DNA of 64,000 bases from Pseudohalocynthiibacter aestuariivivens (GCF_011040495.1 NZ_CP049037.1:1612001-1676000); one strand, 5' to 3'; shown: positions 47,506 through 56,443, numbered from the stretch's first letter. The notes: generated from the letters alone by a model not told the origin. Program-made: numbers and translations.

Positions 47506-47949
47506 ATGTTGGACAATCTGCCCCGCGGAACCATCACCATCGAAGAAATCGAAATGGGTATGGTCCGCCATCTGCAAAAGGTGGTGACGGACGAAGACAT
47601 CGAAATGTTCGCGCAGGTTTCCACCGACCGGAACCCGGTTCATCTGGATGATGATTATGCCCGTGACACGATTTTCGAGGGTCGCATCGCACATGGCATG
47701 CTGACCGCCGGCCTGATTTCAGCAGTGATCGGCGAACAACTGCCCGGTCACGGCACTGTCTACATGGGCCAAAGCCTGAAGTTTCTCGGTCCCGTGCGTC
47801 CCGGTGATATGGTCCGCGCCGAGGTCGAAGTGATCGGCATCGACCCAGCCAAACGTCGTGTGCAGCTTGATTGTCGTTGCACAGTGAACGGCAAGAAGGT
47901 TCTGATTGGCGAGGCAACGGTTTTGGCGCCTTCGAGCAGATTCGACTAG
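47506..47949 (+). CDS. MaoC family dehydratase (R-specific enoyl-CoA hydratase-like)
   Basis: A 147-residue hot-dog-fold protein. The hydratase motif TDRNPVHLDDDYARDTIFEG, then RIAHGMLTAGLISAVIG contains the catalytic Asp and His of the (R)-specific enoyl-CoA hydratases. It may feed PHA or fatty-acid metabolism. AGGGAGG precedes the ATG at 47506; an in-frame start upstream is within poorly conserved sequence. It lies about 100 bases after the HAD gene and ends in front of a strong terminator. Confidence 0.9.
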   Translation: MLDNLPRGTITIEEIEMGMVRHLQKVVTDEDIEMFAQVSTDRNPVHLDDDYARDTIFEGRIAHGMLTAGLISAVIGEQLPGHGTVYMGQSLKFLGPVRPGDMVRAEVEVIGIDPAKRRVQLDCRCTVNGKKVLIGEATVLAPSSRFD

Positions 47950-47991
47950 AACGGCAGACGGCGAAATTGATCCAATCGCCGTTTCATTCGA

Positions 47992-48022
47992 CAGCGCGGT
48001 GCGTGTCACACCGCGCTGTTTT
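47992..48022 (+). terminator. Rho-independent terminator after the MaoC gene
   Basis: CAGCGCGGTG (47992-48001) pairs perfectly with CACCGCGCTG (48009-48018) around a 7-base loop, followed by TTTT. It lies about 43 bases after the MaoC-gene stop and also faces the end of the convergent DUF4242 gene. Confidence 0.93.
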
Positions 48023-48045
48023 CTATTGCACCTTAGCATTCGGCA

Positions 48046-48321
48046 TTAGTTATTTGCGGTCAACGGATCGATGATTTGCGAAACCTCGGTAATTTTCGAG
48101 ACGGGAATACCGCTGATATCCGCGTGTTTCCTAATCTCGTCATCACTCTTCGCAAGATATACACAAAACGTCTTTTCCCCGGCGACATAGGAATGAACCC
48201 ACTGAATATCGGGGCCGATCGTTGCCAATGCTTGGTTAGAGGCCCGTGCGGCGCCGCAAAGTTCGGTCACGGAAAACTCGCCAATCCCCGGTATGTCGCG
48301 TTCGATCATGTAGCGTTTCAT
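48046..48321 (-). CDS. DUF4242 (SCO4226-like nickel-binding) protein
   Basis: A 91-residue DUF4242 protein. It starts MKRYMIERDIPGIGEFSVTE and continues with GPDIQWVHSYVAGEKTFCVY and DDEIRKHADISGIPVSKITE, a ferredoxin-like alpha/beta fold. The Streptomyces SCO4226 relative binds nickel; whether this protein does is not visible. AAGGAG sits before the ATG at 48321. It is divergent from a LysR regulator across about 146 bases containing several perfect dyads, so the regulator probably controls it. Confidence 0.85.
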   Translation of the reverse strand: MKRYMIERDIPGIGEFSVTELCGAARASNQALATIGPDIQWVHSYVAGEKTFCVYLAKSDDEIRKHADISGIPVSKITEVSQIIDPLTANN

Positions 48322-48408
48322 TTTCGTCTCCTTCAACATCGGTGTCGTGATGGCAGAAGCATGGCGGCAGTTTCACCAACACCCAAATTCAATTTTCTTT
48401 AGCGACTT

Positions 48409-48462
48409 AAAGCTAAGCTTTCTCTGAGAAGCTTGATTATTTCTCAACTAAAGATAATCTTT
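48409..48462. promoter_or_regulatory. Cluster of perfect dyads between DUF4242 and LysR genes
   Basis: Three dyads are seen: AAAGCTAAGCTTT (48409-48421), TGAGAA-N10-TTCTCA (48425-48446) and AAAGATAATCTTT (48450-48462). The outer two share the pattern AAAGNTAANCTTT and their centres are 41 bases apart, about four helical turns. The cluster ends 5 bases before the LysR ATG. It is a good candidate operator for autoregulation and for control of the DUF4242 gene. Confidence 0.65.
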
Positions 48463-48467
48463 ATCAA

Positions 48468-49382
48468 ATGCCACCGGTCACGCATCTCAAATCGCTTCAG
48501 GCGCTCGAATTGGCAATCCGAGAAGGCTCGCTCAAAGCAGCCGCCCAACGGCTGGGCATCACACCTGCTGCTGTCGGGCAACGAATTCGGGCGCTGGAGG
48601 ACTACCTCGGTTCTGATCTGCTGCTGCGCGCACGCTCTGGGTTGCGTCCCACCGCGCAACTGGAACAGGCGCTCGACGATTTGCACCATGCGTTTTCAGC
48701 GCTTGAGCGGGTGACCGAAACACTCGATTTCCAGCGGGTCAGCGAAATCCACATCGTCGCAGACCCCGATTGGAGCGAACTGTGGCTCGCCCCGCGCCTG
48801 CCCGCGTTTCGAGACCAGTACCCAAACATCCTGTTTTGCATCAATGGCGCGGGCGATGTCCCGCTCCGGCTGGGCACACCGGATTTGCGCATCACTTATG
48901 GGGGCGGTGATGGTGCGCCTCTCTTTCGTGACGTGTTCCTGCCTGTGACCGGCCCGGACAACACGCGCCGGATTGCCGATTGGGACCCGGTGCTGCAGAT
49001 GGAAGGCATGCCGCTGTTACATCTTCAGTTGCAGCGCGACGACCCATCCTGTCCCGGATGGCCTGAATGGTTTGCGCAATATGGGCATCGCGAGTCCGGC
49101 CCTGACCGCGGTGTGCATTACAAACACGCGCGCCACGCGCTAGAGGCTGTGCGCCAGAATGTGGGCTTCCTGATATGCGGCCTGTCACTGACCCTACCTG
49201 ATCTTGATAGCGGACGCGTTGTCACGCCGTTTGCCATAACGCATCACATCCCTGCTCCGCACCCCTACCGCCTGAACCAGCGCAGCAGTGCCGAGAGCCG
49301 TCCACAGGTTCAATGCTTTGTCACCTGGCTGATGAAACAGGCCCGCGAGACACAAACACAGATTGATGAGATGACCACCTGA
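48468..49382 (+). CDS. LysR family transcriptional regulator
   Basis: A 304-residue LysR-type regulator. The N-terminal winged HTH is LKSLQALELAIREGSLKAAA, then QRLGITPAAVGQRIRALEDY, and the periplasmic-binding-protein-like effector domain starts at about residue 90 (EIHIVADPDWSELWLAPRLP). It resembles the GcvA-like group, but no classical partner is adjacent other than the divergent DUF4242 gene. The ATG at 48468 lies 5 bases after a perfect palindrome, suggesting strong autorepression. The inducer is unknown. Confidence 0.92.
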   Translation: MPPVTHLKSLQALELAIREGSLKAAAQRLGITPAAVGQRIRALEDYLGSDLLLRARSGLRPTAQLEQALDDLHHAFSALERVTETLDFQRVSEIHIVADPDWSELWLAPRLPAFRDQYPNILFCINGAGDVPLRLGTPDLRITYGGGDGAPLFRDVFLPVTGPDNTRRIADWDPVLQMEGMPLLHLQLQRDDPSCPGWPEWFAQYGHRESGPDRGVHYKHARHALEAVRQNVGFLICGLSLTLPDLDSGRVVTPFAITHHIPAPHPYRLNQRSSAESRPQVQCFVTWLMKQARETQTQIDEMTT

Positions 49383-49467
49383 CGACTGCGGGGCCAGAGC
49401 TGAAAATCACCGTTCCACGCCGCCATCGACGCTTGCACCGCTCATCGCCGCGCGCTACCCCTGCGCA

Positions 49468-50406
49468 ATGCGAATAATCCGCGATTATACCTATGTGGAC
49501 CGATCCGACCGAGGCGCCAGCGTGGCTATCGGCAACTTTGACGGTGTGCATATCGGCCACCAGTCGGTGATCGACATCGCCCGCGCGGCAGGCGAGAAAA
49601 TCGGCGCGCCTCTGGGCGTGCTGACGTTCGAGCCGCATCCTCGTGAGTATTTCGCCCCGGACGCCCCACCCTTTCGACTCATGGGGCGCACGGCCCGCGC
49701 CCACCGACTGCACAAGCTGGGGGTGGAACGGCTCTATGAACTGAATTTTAACGCAGCCCTATCGGCGCTTCCGCCTGAATCCTTTGCCCGAGACGTGCTC
49801 GCCGAGGGGCTGGGTCTCCGTCACGTCGTTGTCGGTGCCGATTTCTGCTTTGGCAAAGGGCGGGCGGGTAACGCGGCCGATCTGGAACGGTTCGGCGCCG
49901 AGATGGGCTTTGGCGTCAGCATCGCCCGCCTGCTAGCGGGCGAAAAGGGCGAAGTCAGTTCGACCGCGATCCGTCAGGCCCTGACTGATGGGCGCCCGCG
50001 TGACGCAGCAGCGATGCTGGGGCACTGGCACCGGATCGAAGGGACTGTTGTGGGCGGCGAGCAGCGCGGGCGCGAGCTGGGATATCCCACCGCGAACATG
50101 TCCATCGAAGGGCTGCATCAACCACGCTTTGGTGTCTATGCCGTGCTGGTTGACGTGCTGGATGGTCCACATCAGGGGCAATATCACGGCGCGGCCTCTC
50201 TTGGTGTCCGACCGATGTTTGGCGGAGAGATCCCAAACCTCGAAACCTACCTTTTTGATTTCTCGGGCGACCTCTATGGCACCGATCTGTCGGTCGCACT
50301 GGTGGATTACCTTCGTCCCGAAGAGACATTTGACGGGCTGGATACTTTCATCGCGCAAATGGATGCCGATTGCCTGCGCGCCCGCACGATTTTGGCGGGG
50401 CTATGA
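49468..50406 (+). CDS. ribF: Bifunctional riboflavin kinase / FAD synthetase
   Basis: A 312-residue enzyme converting riboflavin to FMN and then FAD. The N-terminal FAD synthetase (nucleotidyltransferase) domain has SVAIGNFDGVHIGHQSVI with the HIGH-like motif and FEPHPREYFAPDAPP. The C-terminal riboflavin kinase domain contains GRELGYPTANM and VDYLRPEETFDGLD. It overlaps the YcgN gene by four bases (ATGA at 50403-50406), and the YcgN gene overlaps ltaE, forming a three-gene unit. Confidence 0.96.
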   Translation: MRIIRDYTYVDRSDRGASVAIGNFDGVHIGHQSVIDIARAAGEKIGAPLGVLTFEPHPREYFAPDAPPFRLMGRTARAHRLHKLGVERLYELNFNAALSALPPESFARDVLAEGLGLRHVVVGADFCFGKGRAGNAADLERFGAEMGFGVSIARLLAGEKGEVSSTAIRQALTDGRPRDAAAMLGHWHRIEGTVVGGEQRGRELGYPTANMSIEGLHQPRFGVYAVLVDVLDGPHQGQYHGAASLGVRPMFGGEIPNLETYLFDFSGDLYGTDLSVALVDYLRPEETFDGLDTFIAQMDADCLRARTILAGL

Positions 50407-50855
50407 CCGCATTGCGCCCGCGTTTCTGGGAAACGGTATCGCTCCAGCGCATGACACGCGCCGAATGGGAGGCACTCTGCGACGGCTGCGGTAAATGCTG
50501 CATGAACAAACTGGAAGACGAAGACACCGGCGAAGTTGCGCTGACCCGCGTGGCGTGCCGCCTGTTTGACGACACCACATGCCGCTGTGCCCAATACCCG
50601 ATCCGCCACCAGTTCGTACCCGAATGCATCGTGCTAAAGCCCGCCAATATGGACGCGAACCTATATTGGATGCCCGATACCTGCGCGTACAAACTGCTCT
50701 GGCAGGGCAAGCCACTATTTGACTGGCACCCCCTGATTTCGGGCGATCCCGAAACGGTTCATGCCGCCGGAGTGTCAATGCAAAGCCGTACAGTCCCCGA
50801 GTTCGCGATCGACGAGGACGACTGGGAAGATCACATAATCGAGGAACCGACCTGA
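50403..50855 (+). CDS. YcgN family cysteine-cluster protein
   Basis: A 150-residue UPF0260/YcgN protein. It begins with FWETVSLQRMTRAEWEALCD and the Cys cluster CDGCGKCCMNKLEDEDTG; further Cys lie in ACRLFDDTTCRCAQYPIRH and PECIVLKPA. Eight or more Cys could bind an iron-sulfur cluster or zinc, as in related CxxCxxCC proteins. The function is unknown. It is coupled by overlapping codons to ribF before it and ltaE after it, and flavin supply next to a putative Fe-S protein is suggestive only. Confidence 0.9.
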   Translation: MTALRPRFWETVSLQRMTRAEWEALCDGCGKCCMNKLEDEDTGEVALTRVACRLFDDTTCRCAQYPIRHQFVPECIVLKPANMDANLYWMPDTCAYKLLWQGKPLFDWHPLISGDPETVHAAGVSMQSRTVPEFAIDEDDWEDHIIEEPT

Positions 50856-51895
50856 TGTTTTTTGCCTCTGACAACGCAGGCCCGATGCATCCATCCGTGC
50901 GCGCCGCGCTAATCGCCGCCGATACAGGGCATGCCGTCCCCTATGGCGATGACGCGATCATGGACGAGGTTCGCAGCCGCCTGCGCGATATGTTCGAGGC
51001 CCCCGAAGCCGCGATTTATCTGGCCGCCACCGGCACCGCAGCCAACGCGCTGACGTTGGCGACGCTGACCAAACCGTGGCAGACAGTGTTCTGCTCTCCA
51101 CTCGCCCATATCCACCGGGATGAATGTCACGCACCCGAATTCTACACCGGCGGCGCCAAGCTGACGCTTGTCGGCGACGATGACAAGATGACGCCCGATC
51201 AGTTGCGCACCGCCATTGAAGACTGGCCCAAAGGGGACGTGCATGCCTCGCAGCGCGGCCCGGTTGCGCTGACGCAAGTGACCGAGATGGGTCGTGTCTA
51301 TACGTTGAACGAACTGCGCGCGTTGACACAAGTAGCCGCCGATTACGACTTGCCGTGTTTCATGGACGGTGCGCGCTTTTCCAACGCTCTGGTCGCGCTC
51401 GGCTGTTCGCCTGCCGAAATGACATGGAAGGCAGGGATTCACGCGCTCAGCTTTGGTGGCACCAAAAACGGCTGCGCCGGTGTCGAGGCCGTGATATTCT
51501 TTGACCCCGCCCACGCGTGGGAGTTCGAGCTGCGCCGCAAGCGAGGTGCGCATCTGTTCTCAAAGCACCGCTATCTGTCGGCACAGATGCAGGGCTATCT
51601 GCAAGACGACGCTTGGCAAGAGGCTGCTAGGGCCGCCAATGCCAATGCGGCATATCTGGCCGCGGGGTTGCGCGATGTGCCCGAACTAACGTTTGTGGCA
51701 GAACCGCAGGCCAACATGATCTTTGCCACCCTGCCCCGCAAGACCCATAAACGATTGCATGCCGCAGGCGCGGTTTACGGCCTCTGGGGGGCGCTTGATG
51801 GCGACCCGGAAGAGCCCAAAAAAATGAGGTTGGTCTGCGACTGGTCCATTTCCCGCGACCAGATCGACACCTTCTTGGCATTGCTCAAGGAGTGA
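50855..51895 (+). CDS. ltaE: Low-specificity L-threonine aldolase
   Basis: A 346-residue PLP enzyme cleaving threonine or allo-threonine to glycine and acetaldehyde. The PLP lysine is K204 in LSFGGTKNGCAGVEAV, D171 lies in CFMDGARFSNALVALG, and the cofactor phosphate loop is AATGTAANALTL. DECHAPEFYTGGA contributes the stacking His. Its ATG overlaps the YcgN stop (TGATG). The segment after it has no clear gene for nearly 1 kb. Confidence 0.94.
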   Translation: MFFASDNAGPMHPSVRAALIAADTGHAVPYGDDAIMDEVRSRLRDMFEAPEAAIYLAATGTAANALTLATLTKPWQTVFCSPLAHIHRDECHAPEFYTGGAKLTLVGDDDKMTPDQLRTAIEDWPKGDVHASQRGPVALTQVTEMGRVYTLNELRALTQVAADYDLPCFMDGARFSNALVALGCSPAEMTWKAGIHALSFGGTKNGCAGVEAVIFFDPAHAWEFELRRKRGAHLFSKHRYLSAQMQGYLQDDAWQEAARAANANAAYLAAGLRDVPELTFVAEPQANMIFATLPRKTHKRLHAAGAVYGLWGALDGDPEEPKKMRLVCDWSISRDQIDTFLALLKE

Positions 51896-52883
51896 TATCC
51901 GCAGGGCTACCGATCGCGTAACTAATTGGTCCAATGGGCTTGCTGCGACATGCCCCCATCGTTTTCACTGATCCGGTCAGGGTGTGCCAACTCTACTATG
52001 GTCAACACAACGGGAAACGTATTGTCCCGGTAGTCGGTCACATCCTTGAGACCTGCAACTTTCGCCGCGACCCTGCGCGCAAAGCAAGCGCCGCATTGAA
52101 CGCGGCCGTCCTTGATACATAACCACATCAGACCAAAGAGAGCTTCGCACCCCTCTTACCGCTTCATCACCTGTCATTTATTGCGGTCCGAAATCAGTGT
52201 GACGATCTCGATACCCTCCTTGTCCGGTTCGGAAGCGTTCATAGCTTCTGCTATTTTTTAGAGAATTCCGGTCTGTATTCATGTTTTCCCCGGCCATCAT
52301 TCTTGGTTTCACCCCACAGGTCCTGCCGCGAGTTACGAAAATGGGCGATTGATGCTGTCAGCGGCAAAATAATCGACATGGCAAAGGGCAGACTTTTTGG
52401 GAAATACGGACCCTTATCCGCAATCGGGTTCGAACCGTGCAGTGGAGGCGGGGCACCGCCCACGGACGCGTAGGTGCCTTTGAAGTCAACAACCAGATGC
52501 CGTGGTTCTAGCGCGTCGGCCACGTTCATCTCTGATTTGATCTCGCCGTCCTGTCATACGTTGAAGAACTGAAACAGCAGCAGCTCGGGTTTCATGCCCT
52601 TTTTCCAGCGCCCAAGGCATTGTCGCTGTGCTGTCTGGATCACCCGCCAACGAAACTGGCGTACCACCCATCTACTCAGACCCTTCGCAATCTTGTTAGC
52701 GCTCTAGCTAACTTCGACGCCGCGTAAGGCGTCGCTCTTTCAGAATATTTCGTCAAACTTCGATCAACCCAAGATTGCATATGACGATTTGCTCACGAGG
52801 AAATCGAACACATTTCAATTTGTCCGATGCCATACACAGCACGTTTTCTTGCGACCTTGGTTCACCCTGCCTTGCGGAACCGT
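51896..52883. other. Gene-poor stretch with decayed reading frames
   Basis: About 990 bases without a confident gene between ltaE and the hydrolase gene. It holds short frames on both strands, including a 68-residue minus frame at 51922-52128 and a 22-residue minus frame at 52174-52242 (MNASEPDKEGIEIVTLISDR and two further residues). It also holds the interrupted frame annotated separately. A hairpin CGACGCC-N6-GGCGTCG at 52715-52734 is followed by CTCTTT. No repeats that would mark an insertion sequence were seen. Confidence 0.5.
52251..52595 (-). pseudogene. Reading frame interrupted by one in-frame TGA
   Basis: On the minus strand an ATG at 52595 (with GGAAAAAGGGC before it) opens MKPELLLFQFFNV, meets TGA at 52556-52554, and continues in the same frame as QDGEIKSEMNVADALEPRHL to a stop at 52251. 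Without the TGA it encodes 114 residues, with GC-rich third positions like real genes here. A TGG to TGA change (Trp) is the simplest explanation. The frame is also open upstream to a TAG at 52704-52706. No family is recognised. Selenocysteine coding seems unlikely, as no clear SECIS hairpin follows. Confidence 0.4.
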
Positions 52884-53702
52884 CTAGGTCTCGGCGCGCC
52901 GCAAAAACCGCAGAATTTCGGTGCTGATCTGGCTTGGATGGCTGAGCGGGGCCATATGGCCCGCTCCAACGATCATTGATCGCTTGGCATTGGGCAGCCG
53001 TGAGGCGAGCACTTCGTTTATCGCCTCGATGATCGCTGGGGATTTACTACCTTCGATCAGCAGCACCGGTATATTCAGGCCCTCCAGTACACCCGGCTCC
53101 AGCATCCCACCCACATCCTCGTAGAGCGCGGGATGCGTCGCTTCGATCAGCGCCATTTGCCCCGACAATTCCACACGCTGCGCCTCTTCCAGATCCTCCC
53201 ACGAGACACCATTGCCCCAGATCGCCAGAAAGCACTTTGCTGCATACCTGAGATCCCCTTGAGACAACGCCGTGTTTATCTCGGCTTCCAAAGCCTGATG
53301 AGCCTGACCGACATCGGGATAGGCGCGATACGCAGCGGCAAAGAACACCGGCTCTATCAGGACCAGCGATCGAACCCGCTCGGGCCAGAGAACCGCCATT
53401 CGCAATGCAGCAGTCGCGCCAAAGGAATGACCGATCGCATCCACAGGGCCGTTCTGGGCAAAATCCGCAGCGATCCCAGCCGTAAGGGCCTGATATTCGC
53501 CGTGCGTAGCCGTCAACGCCCCACTGCGACCGTGTCCAGGCATGTCAAACGCGGTCATCGTCAACGCGCCGGACAGATGTCGCGCCATGCCACCCCAGAC
53601 AGCCGATTGCGCGAGGGCACAATGGATCAGAACCGCCTGACGCGGTCCCTGCCCATAGGTTGTCCAAAAAACGTCAAAACCGCCCTTTTGCCCGCGCGGC
53701 AT
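52884..53702 (-). CDS. Alpha/beta hydrolase
   Basis: A 272-residue cytoplasmic alpha/beta hydrolase. The oxyanion loop region is VLIHCALAQSAVWGGMARHL, followed by FDMPGHGRSGALTATHGEYQ and the nucleophile elbow AIGHSFGATAALRMAV (Ser in GHSFG). The Asp is probably in VLLIEGSKSPAI and the His in VGAGHMAPLSHP. It resembles the haloalkane/3-oxoadipate-enol-lactonase group, but the substrate is unknown. It lies 3 bases after the isomerase gene on the same strand, so the two are one transcript. Confidence 0.88.
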   Translation of the reverse strand: MPRGQKGGFDVFWTTYGQGPRQAVLIHCALAQSAVWGGMARHLSGALTMTAFDMPGHGRSGALTATHGEYQALTAGIAADFAQNGPVDAIGHSFGATAALRMAVLWPERVRSLVLIEPVFFAAAYRAYPDVGQAHQALEAEINTALSQGDLRYAAKCFLAIWGNGVSWEDLEEAQRVELSGQMALIEATHPALYEDVGGMLEPGVLEGLNIPVLLIEGSKSPAIIEAINEVLASRLPNAKRSMIVGAGHMAPLSHPSQISTEILRFLRRAET

Positions 53703-53705
53703 CGT

Positions 53706-54305
53706 CTAGAGTTTGCCAGCCAGATGCAGATCCAGATCCTCCAGCCGATCCTGCCCCCAGAAACACTGGCCGCTGTCCACGATGTAAAACGGTGCGCCGA
53801 ACGCTCCTTCTTTGACCGCGCTCTCAAGGTTCGTGGCGTAGGTGTCCGCCCCTTCGAGCAACCCGCTATCGGCCAGTCCAGCGTCGAAACCCGCAGAAGT
53901 CAGGCAATCACGCACCACGTCATCCGCAGCGATATCGCGTTCCTCTGCCCAGACAGCACGACCGAACGCATGCACCAGCCCCGCGAGATCACCCCCACCC
54001 GCGTTCTGGGCCGCAATGATCGCATAGGAGGAAGGCGCCGAATTTGTCGGCCAGTGCGCCGGTTTCAGGTTCAGTGGCTTGTCCAGCCGCCGGGCGCGCC
54101 GCTCCATGTCCTGCAACCGATAGGCCTGCCGCGATGGGTGCCGATCCTTGGGCGGTGTGCCCCCGGTGCGCGAAAACAGCGCCATGATATCCAGCGGCTT
54201 ATAGGTTACACTGGCGCCATTGCGCTCGGCTATTTCTGCCAAAGCGGTGCCCGTCAGATAGGTAAACGGAGAAATCGTAGAGAAAAAGTAGTCAATATGG
54301 GCCAT
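53706..54305 (-). CDS. 2-hydroxychromene-2-carboxylate isomerase / DsbA-like thioredoxin-fold protein
   Basis: A 199-residue DsbA-fold protein like the kappa-class GST and HCCA isomerase family. It begins with [20 protein letters not shown], where Ser rather than a Cys pair occupies the active site; [20 protein letters not shown], then [20 protein letters not shown] contains the conserved cis-Pro and the C-terminal DRL. Such enzymes use glutathione to isomerise aromatic degradation products. The linked hydrolase suggests an aromatic or ring-opened ester route, but no other catabolic genes are present. Confidence 0.9.
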   Translation of the reverse strand: MAHIDYFFSTISPFTYLTGTALAEIAERNGASVTYKPLDIMALFSRTGGTPPKDRHPSRQAYRLQDMERRARRLDKPLNLKPAHWPTNSAPSSYAIIAAQNAGGGDLAGLVHAFGRAVWAEERDIAADDVVRDCLTSAGFDAGLADSGLLEGADTYATNLESAVKEGAFGAPFYIVDSGQCFWGQDRLEDLDLHLAGKL

Positions 54306-54412
54306 TTTCCGGCTCCTTCCACGGCTGTGCTGCTTTGCCAGACCCTACGCGCATGCTAAGCGGTGTCAACGTCACGAATCTGTCATTCAGCCACCGCACG
54401 GGGACACCTCAC

Positions 54413-55429
54413 ATGCCAGCCACACCAGAACCGAAGCTGATTTCGGGCAATGCCAACATGCCGCTCGCCACGGCCATCGCGCGGCGCATGTCGATGCATC
54501 GGGGGGTGAATGTCGGACTGGTCGATGCAAGAGTTGAGCGGTTCAACGATGGCGAGATTTTCGTCGAGGTGTTCGAGAATGTGCGCGGCGAGGATATGTT
54601 CATCATTCAGCCGACCTCGAATCCGGCCAATGACAACCTGATGGAACTCCTGATCATGGCCGATGCGCTGCGCCGTTCCTCGGCCCAGCGGATCACTGCG
54701 GTGATCCCGTATTTCGGCTACGCACGACAGGATCGCCGGTCCAAGGCACGCACGCCGATCTCGGCCAAGCTGGTGGCGAACATGATCGTCGAGGCAGGTA
54801 TCGAACGTGTACTGACGATGGACCTGCACGCAGCGCAGATTCAGGGATTCTTTGATATTCCGGTTGATAACCTCTATGCGTCTCCGGTTTTTGCCCTCGA
54901 TATCATGAAGCAGTTCAAAGGTAGCCTCGACGACGTGATGATCGTCTCACCTGACGTCGGCGGCGTGGCCCGCGCCCGTGAATTGGCCAAACGGATCTCT
55001 GCGCCACTTAGCATTGTGGACAAACGCCGCGAGAAAGCGGGCGAAGTGGCGGAAATGACCGTGATCGGCGACGTTACGGGCAAAAAATGTATCATCGTCG
55101 ATGACATGTGTGACACCGCCGGTACGCTTTGCAAAGCCGCCGAAGTGTTGCTGGAAAACGGTGCGTCAGAGGTACACGCCTACACCACGCACGGGGTTAT
55201 GTCCGGCCCGGCCGTGGAACGGATCACCAATTCCGTGCTGAAAAGCATGGTCATCACCGACACCATCGCGCCCACCGACGCCGTGCGCGCGACGTCAAAC
55301 ATCCGCATTATACCCACCGCGCCGGTTTTTGCGCAGGCAATTCTGAATATCTGGAACGGCACATCGGTTTCGTCACTCTTTGACACACCGACACTGGAGC
55401 CAGTTTACGAGGGACAGTTCGGAAACTGA
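54413..55429 (+). CDS. prs: Ribose-phosphate pyrophosphokinase
   Basis: A 338-residue enzyme making PRPP from ribose 5-phosphate and ATP for purine, pyrimidine, histidine and NAD synthesis. Features are [20 protein letters not shown], then [40 protein letters not shown] and the PRPP loop [18 protein letters not shown]. The ATG at 54413 has a weak purine-rich site (GGGGAC) upstream; longer in-frame starts have none. It is monocistronic and divergent from the isomerase gene. Confidence 0.96.
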   Translation: MPATPEPKLISGNANMPLATAIARRMSMHRGVNVGLVDARVERFNDGEIFVEVFENVRGEDMFIIQPTSNPANDNLMELLIMADALRRSSAQRITAVIPYFGYARQDRRSKARTPISAKLVANMIVEAGIERVLTMDLHAAQIQGFFDIPVDNLYASPVFALDIMKQFKGSLDDVMIVSPDVGGVARARELAKRISAPLSIVDKRREKAGEVAEMTVIGDVTGKKCIIVDDMCDTAGTLCKAAEVLLENGASEVHAYTTHGVMSGPAVERITNSVLKSMVITDTIAPTDAVRATSNIRIIPTAPVFAQAILNIWNGTSVSSLFDTPTLEPVYEGQFGN

Positions 55430-55467
55430 CCGTTCGAATGCCGGGCTTCAGCCTGCCCTGCCTGACG

Positions 55468-55818
55468 TCAGTAAAGCTCCCAGTCGTCGTCGTGATGCAA
55501 TTCGCCGATTGCCATCCAGCGCACGCGCGCGCGTGCGACATGGGTATCCGCCCAAGTGCGAAACACGACTTCGAATCCCTCTTCGGCAATATTTTCGGCG
55601 CTGACTTCGATACGGGCATTCGTACCGCTGTCGATGTCCCACATCGACAGAGCGCAATGCACGACCGGCGGCGTGCGAAACCGCTCGGTGAACCGGATCG
55701 TATGTAGGCGCGTGCGATCACCCTCGCCAACCCACATATCGCCGTCACTCTCATAATCTGAAAACAGGACTATCTCGCCCTGATCGATCCCAATCAGCTT
55801 GTTGTCAAATCGCTTCAT
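55468..55818 (-). CDS. H-type lectin domain protein
   Basis: A 116-residue protein with the H-type lectin pattern known from snail agglutinin and Dictyostelium discoidins. It starts KRFDNKLIGIDQGEIVLFSD and contains VGEGDRTRLHTIRFTERFRT, then PPVVHCALSMWDIDSGTN, GFEVVFRTWADTHVARARVR and WMAIGE. The domain usually binds GalNAc as a hexamer. There is no signal peptide, so any carbohydrate contact would be inside the cell or after unconventional export. It is located between prs and the atp operon, convergent with prs. Confidence 0.82.
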   Translation of the reverse strand: MKRFDNKLIGIDQGEIVLFSDYESDGDMWVGEGDRTRLHTIRFTERFRTPPVVHCALSMWDIDSGTNARIEVSAENIAEEGFEVVFRTWADTHVARARVRWMAIGELHHDDDWELY

Positions 55819-55958
55819 TATGTCTTCACTGCTACCCTCGGGGCGAGGTCTAGCCGCCCAATTCGGCAAAAATGTGATGCCGGGACGGAAAATGCAATCG
55901 TAACGGCACCTTGATCCGAAGTTTCGTCCCGACTGTGCAACGCATCAGGCCACCAACG

Positions 55959-55985
55959 AAAAGGGCCCGCTCGTCAGCAGGCCCC
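55959..55985 (-). terminator. Rho-independent terminator of the atp operon
   Basis: On the minus strand GGGCCTGCT pairs with AGCGGGCCC (one U-G wobble) around GACG, followed by TTTT. It is about 25 bases past the atpC stop, ending the atpHAGDC message. Confidence 0.88.
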
Positions 55986-56008
55986 TCTAGTCGTCAAGGC
56001 AAGTCGGT

Positions 56009-56443
56009 TTACGCCGAGAAGCTCGCCGATAGACCGATCTCATCACCCAGAGCGACCATATCCGCCAGCAGTTTGGCAGCATCGTCGACCGGACCGGGTT
56101 CGTTCACAAATGTATCTTCGGCCTTTTTCAGCGCGGCCTTGGCAGCACTGACCATGACATCATAGTCTTCTTGCGTAACGTCCGCACGCGCCACAGCACG
56201 CTCGGCCAGAACCGACACGCCGGTTGCGTTGATTTCAGCAAAGCCGCCAGTCACGATATATTCGCCAGCGCCATCGCCACCCGTTACGCGCACGATACCG
56301 GGGCGCAGTGTGGTGATCAGCGGGGCGTGGTCGGCCATCGCGGTCATGTCGCCTTCGGCACCGGGGATTTGCACCTCGGTTGCTTCGACGGACGCCAGCA
56401 AACGCTCGGGCGACACCAGATCGAATTGCACTTTATCAGCCAT
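56009..56443 (-). CDS. atpC: ATP synthase F1 subunit epsilon
   Basis: A 144-residue epsilon subunit, part of the central stalk that can inhibit ATP hydrolysis. The N-terminal beta domain is [20 protein letters not shown], then [20 protein letters not shown] and [20 protein letters not shown], all typical. The C-terminal helical part is present and Ala-rich ([14 protein letters not shown]). AGGAGG lies upstream of the ATG. It is the last gene of the operon, separated from atpD by a 23-bp inverted repeat. Confidence 0.96.
   Translation of the reverse strand: MADKVQFDLVSPERLLASVEATEVQIPGAEGDMTAMADHAPLITTLRPGIVRVTGGDGAGEYIVTGGFAEINATGVSVLAERAVARADVTQEDYDVMVSAAKAALKKAEDTFVNEPGPVDDAAKLLADMVALGDEIGLSASFSA

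Noticed and set aside
52424..52440. GGTTCGAACC resembling a tRNA T arm
   Set aside because: No acceptor, D or anticodon arm fits on either strand, and on the minus strand the bases belong to a coding-like frame.
52554..52556. TGA as a selenocysteine codon
   Set aside because: The bases after it do not form a convincing SECIS hairpin and no redox motif surrounds it; a nonsense change is simpler.
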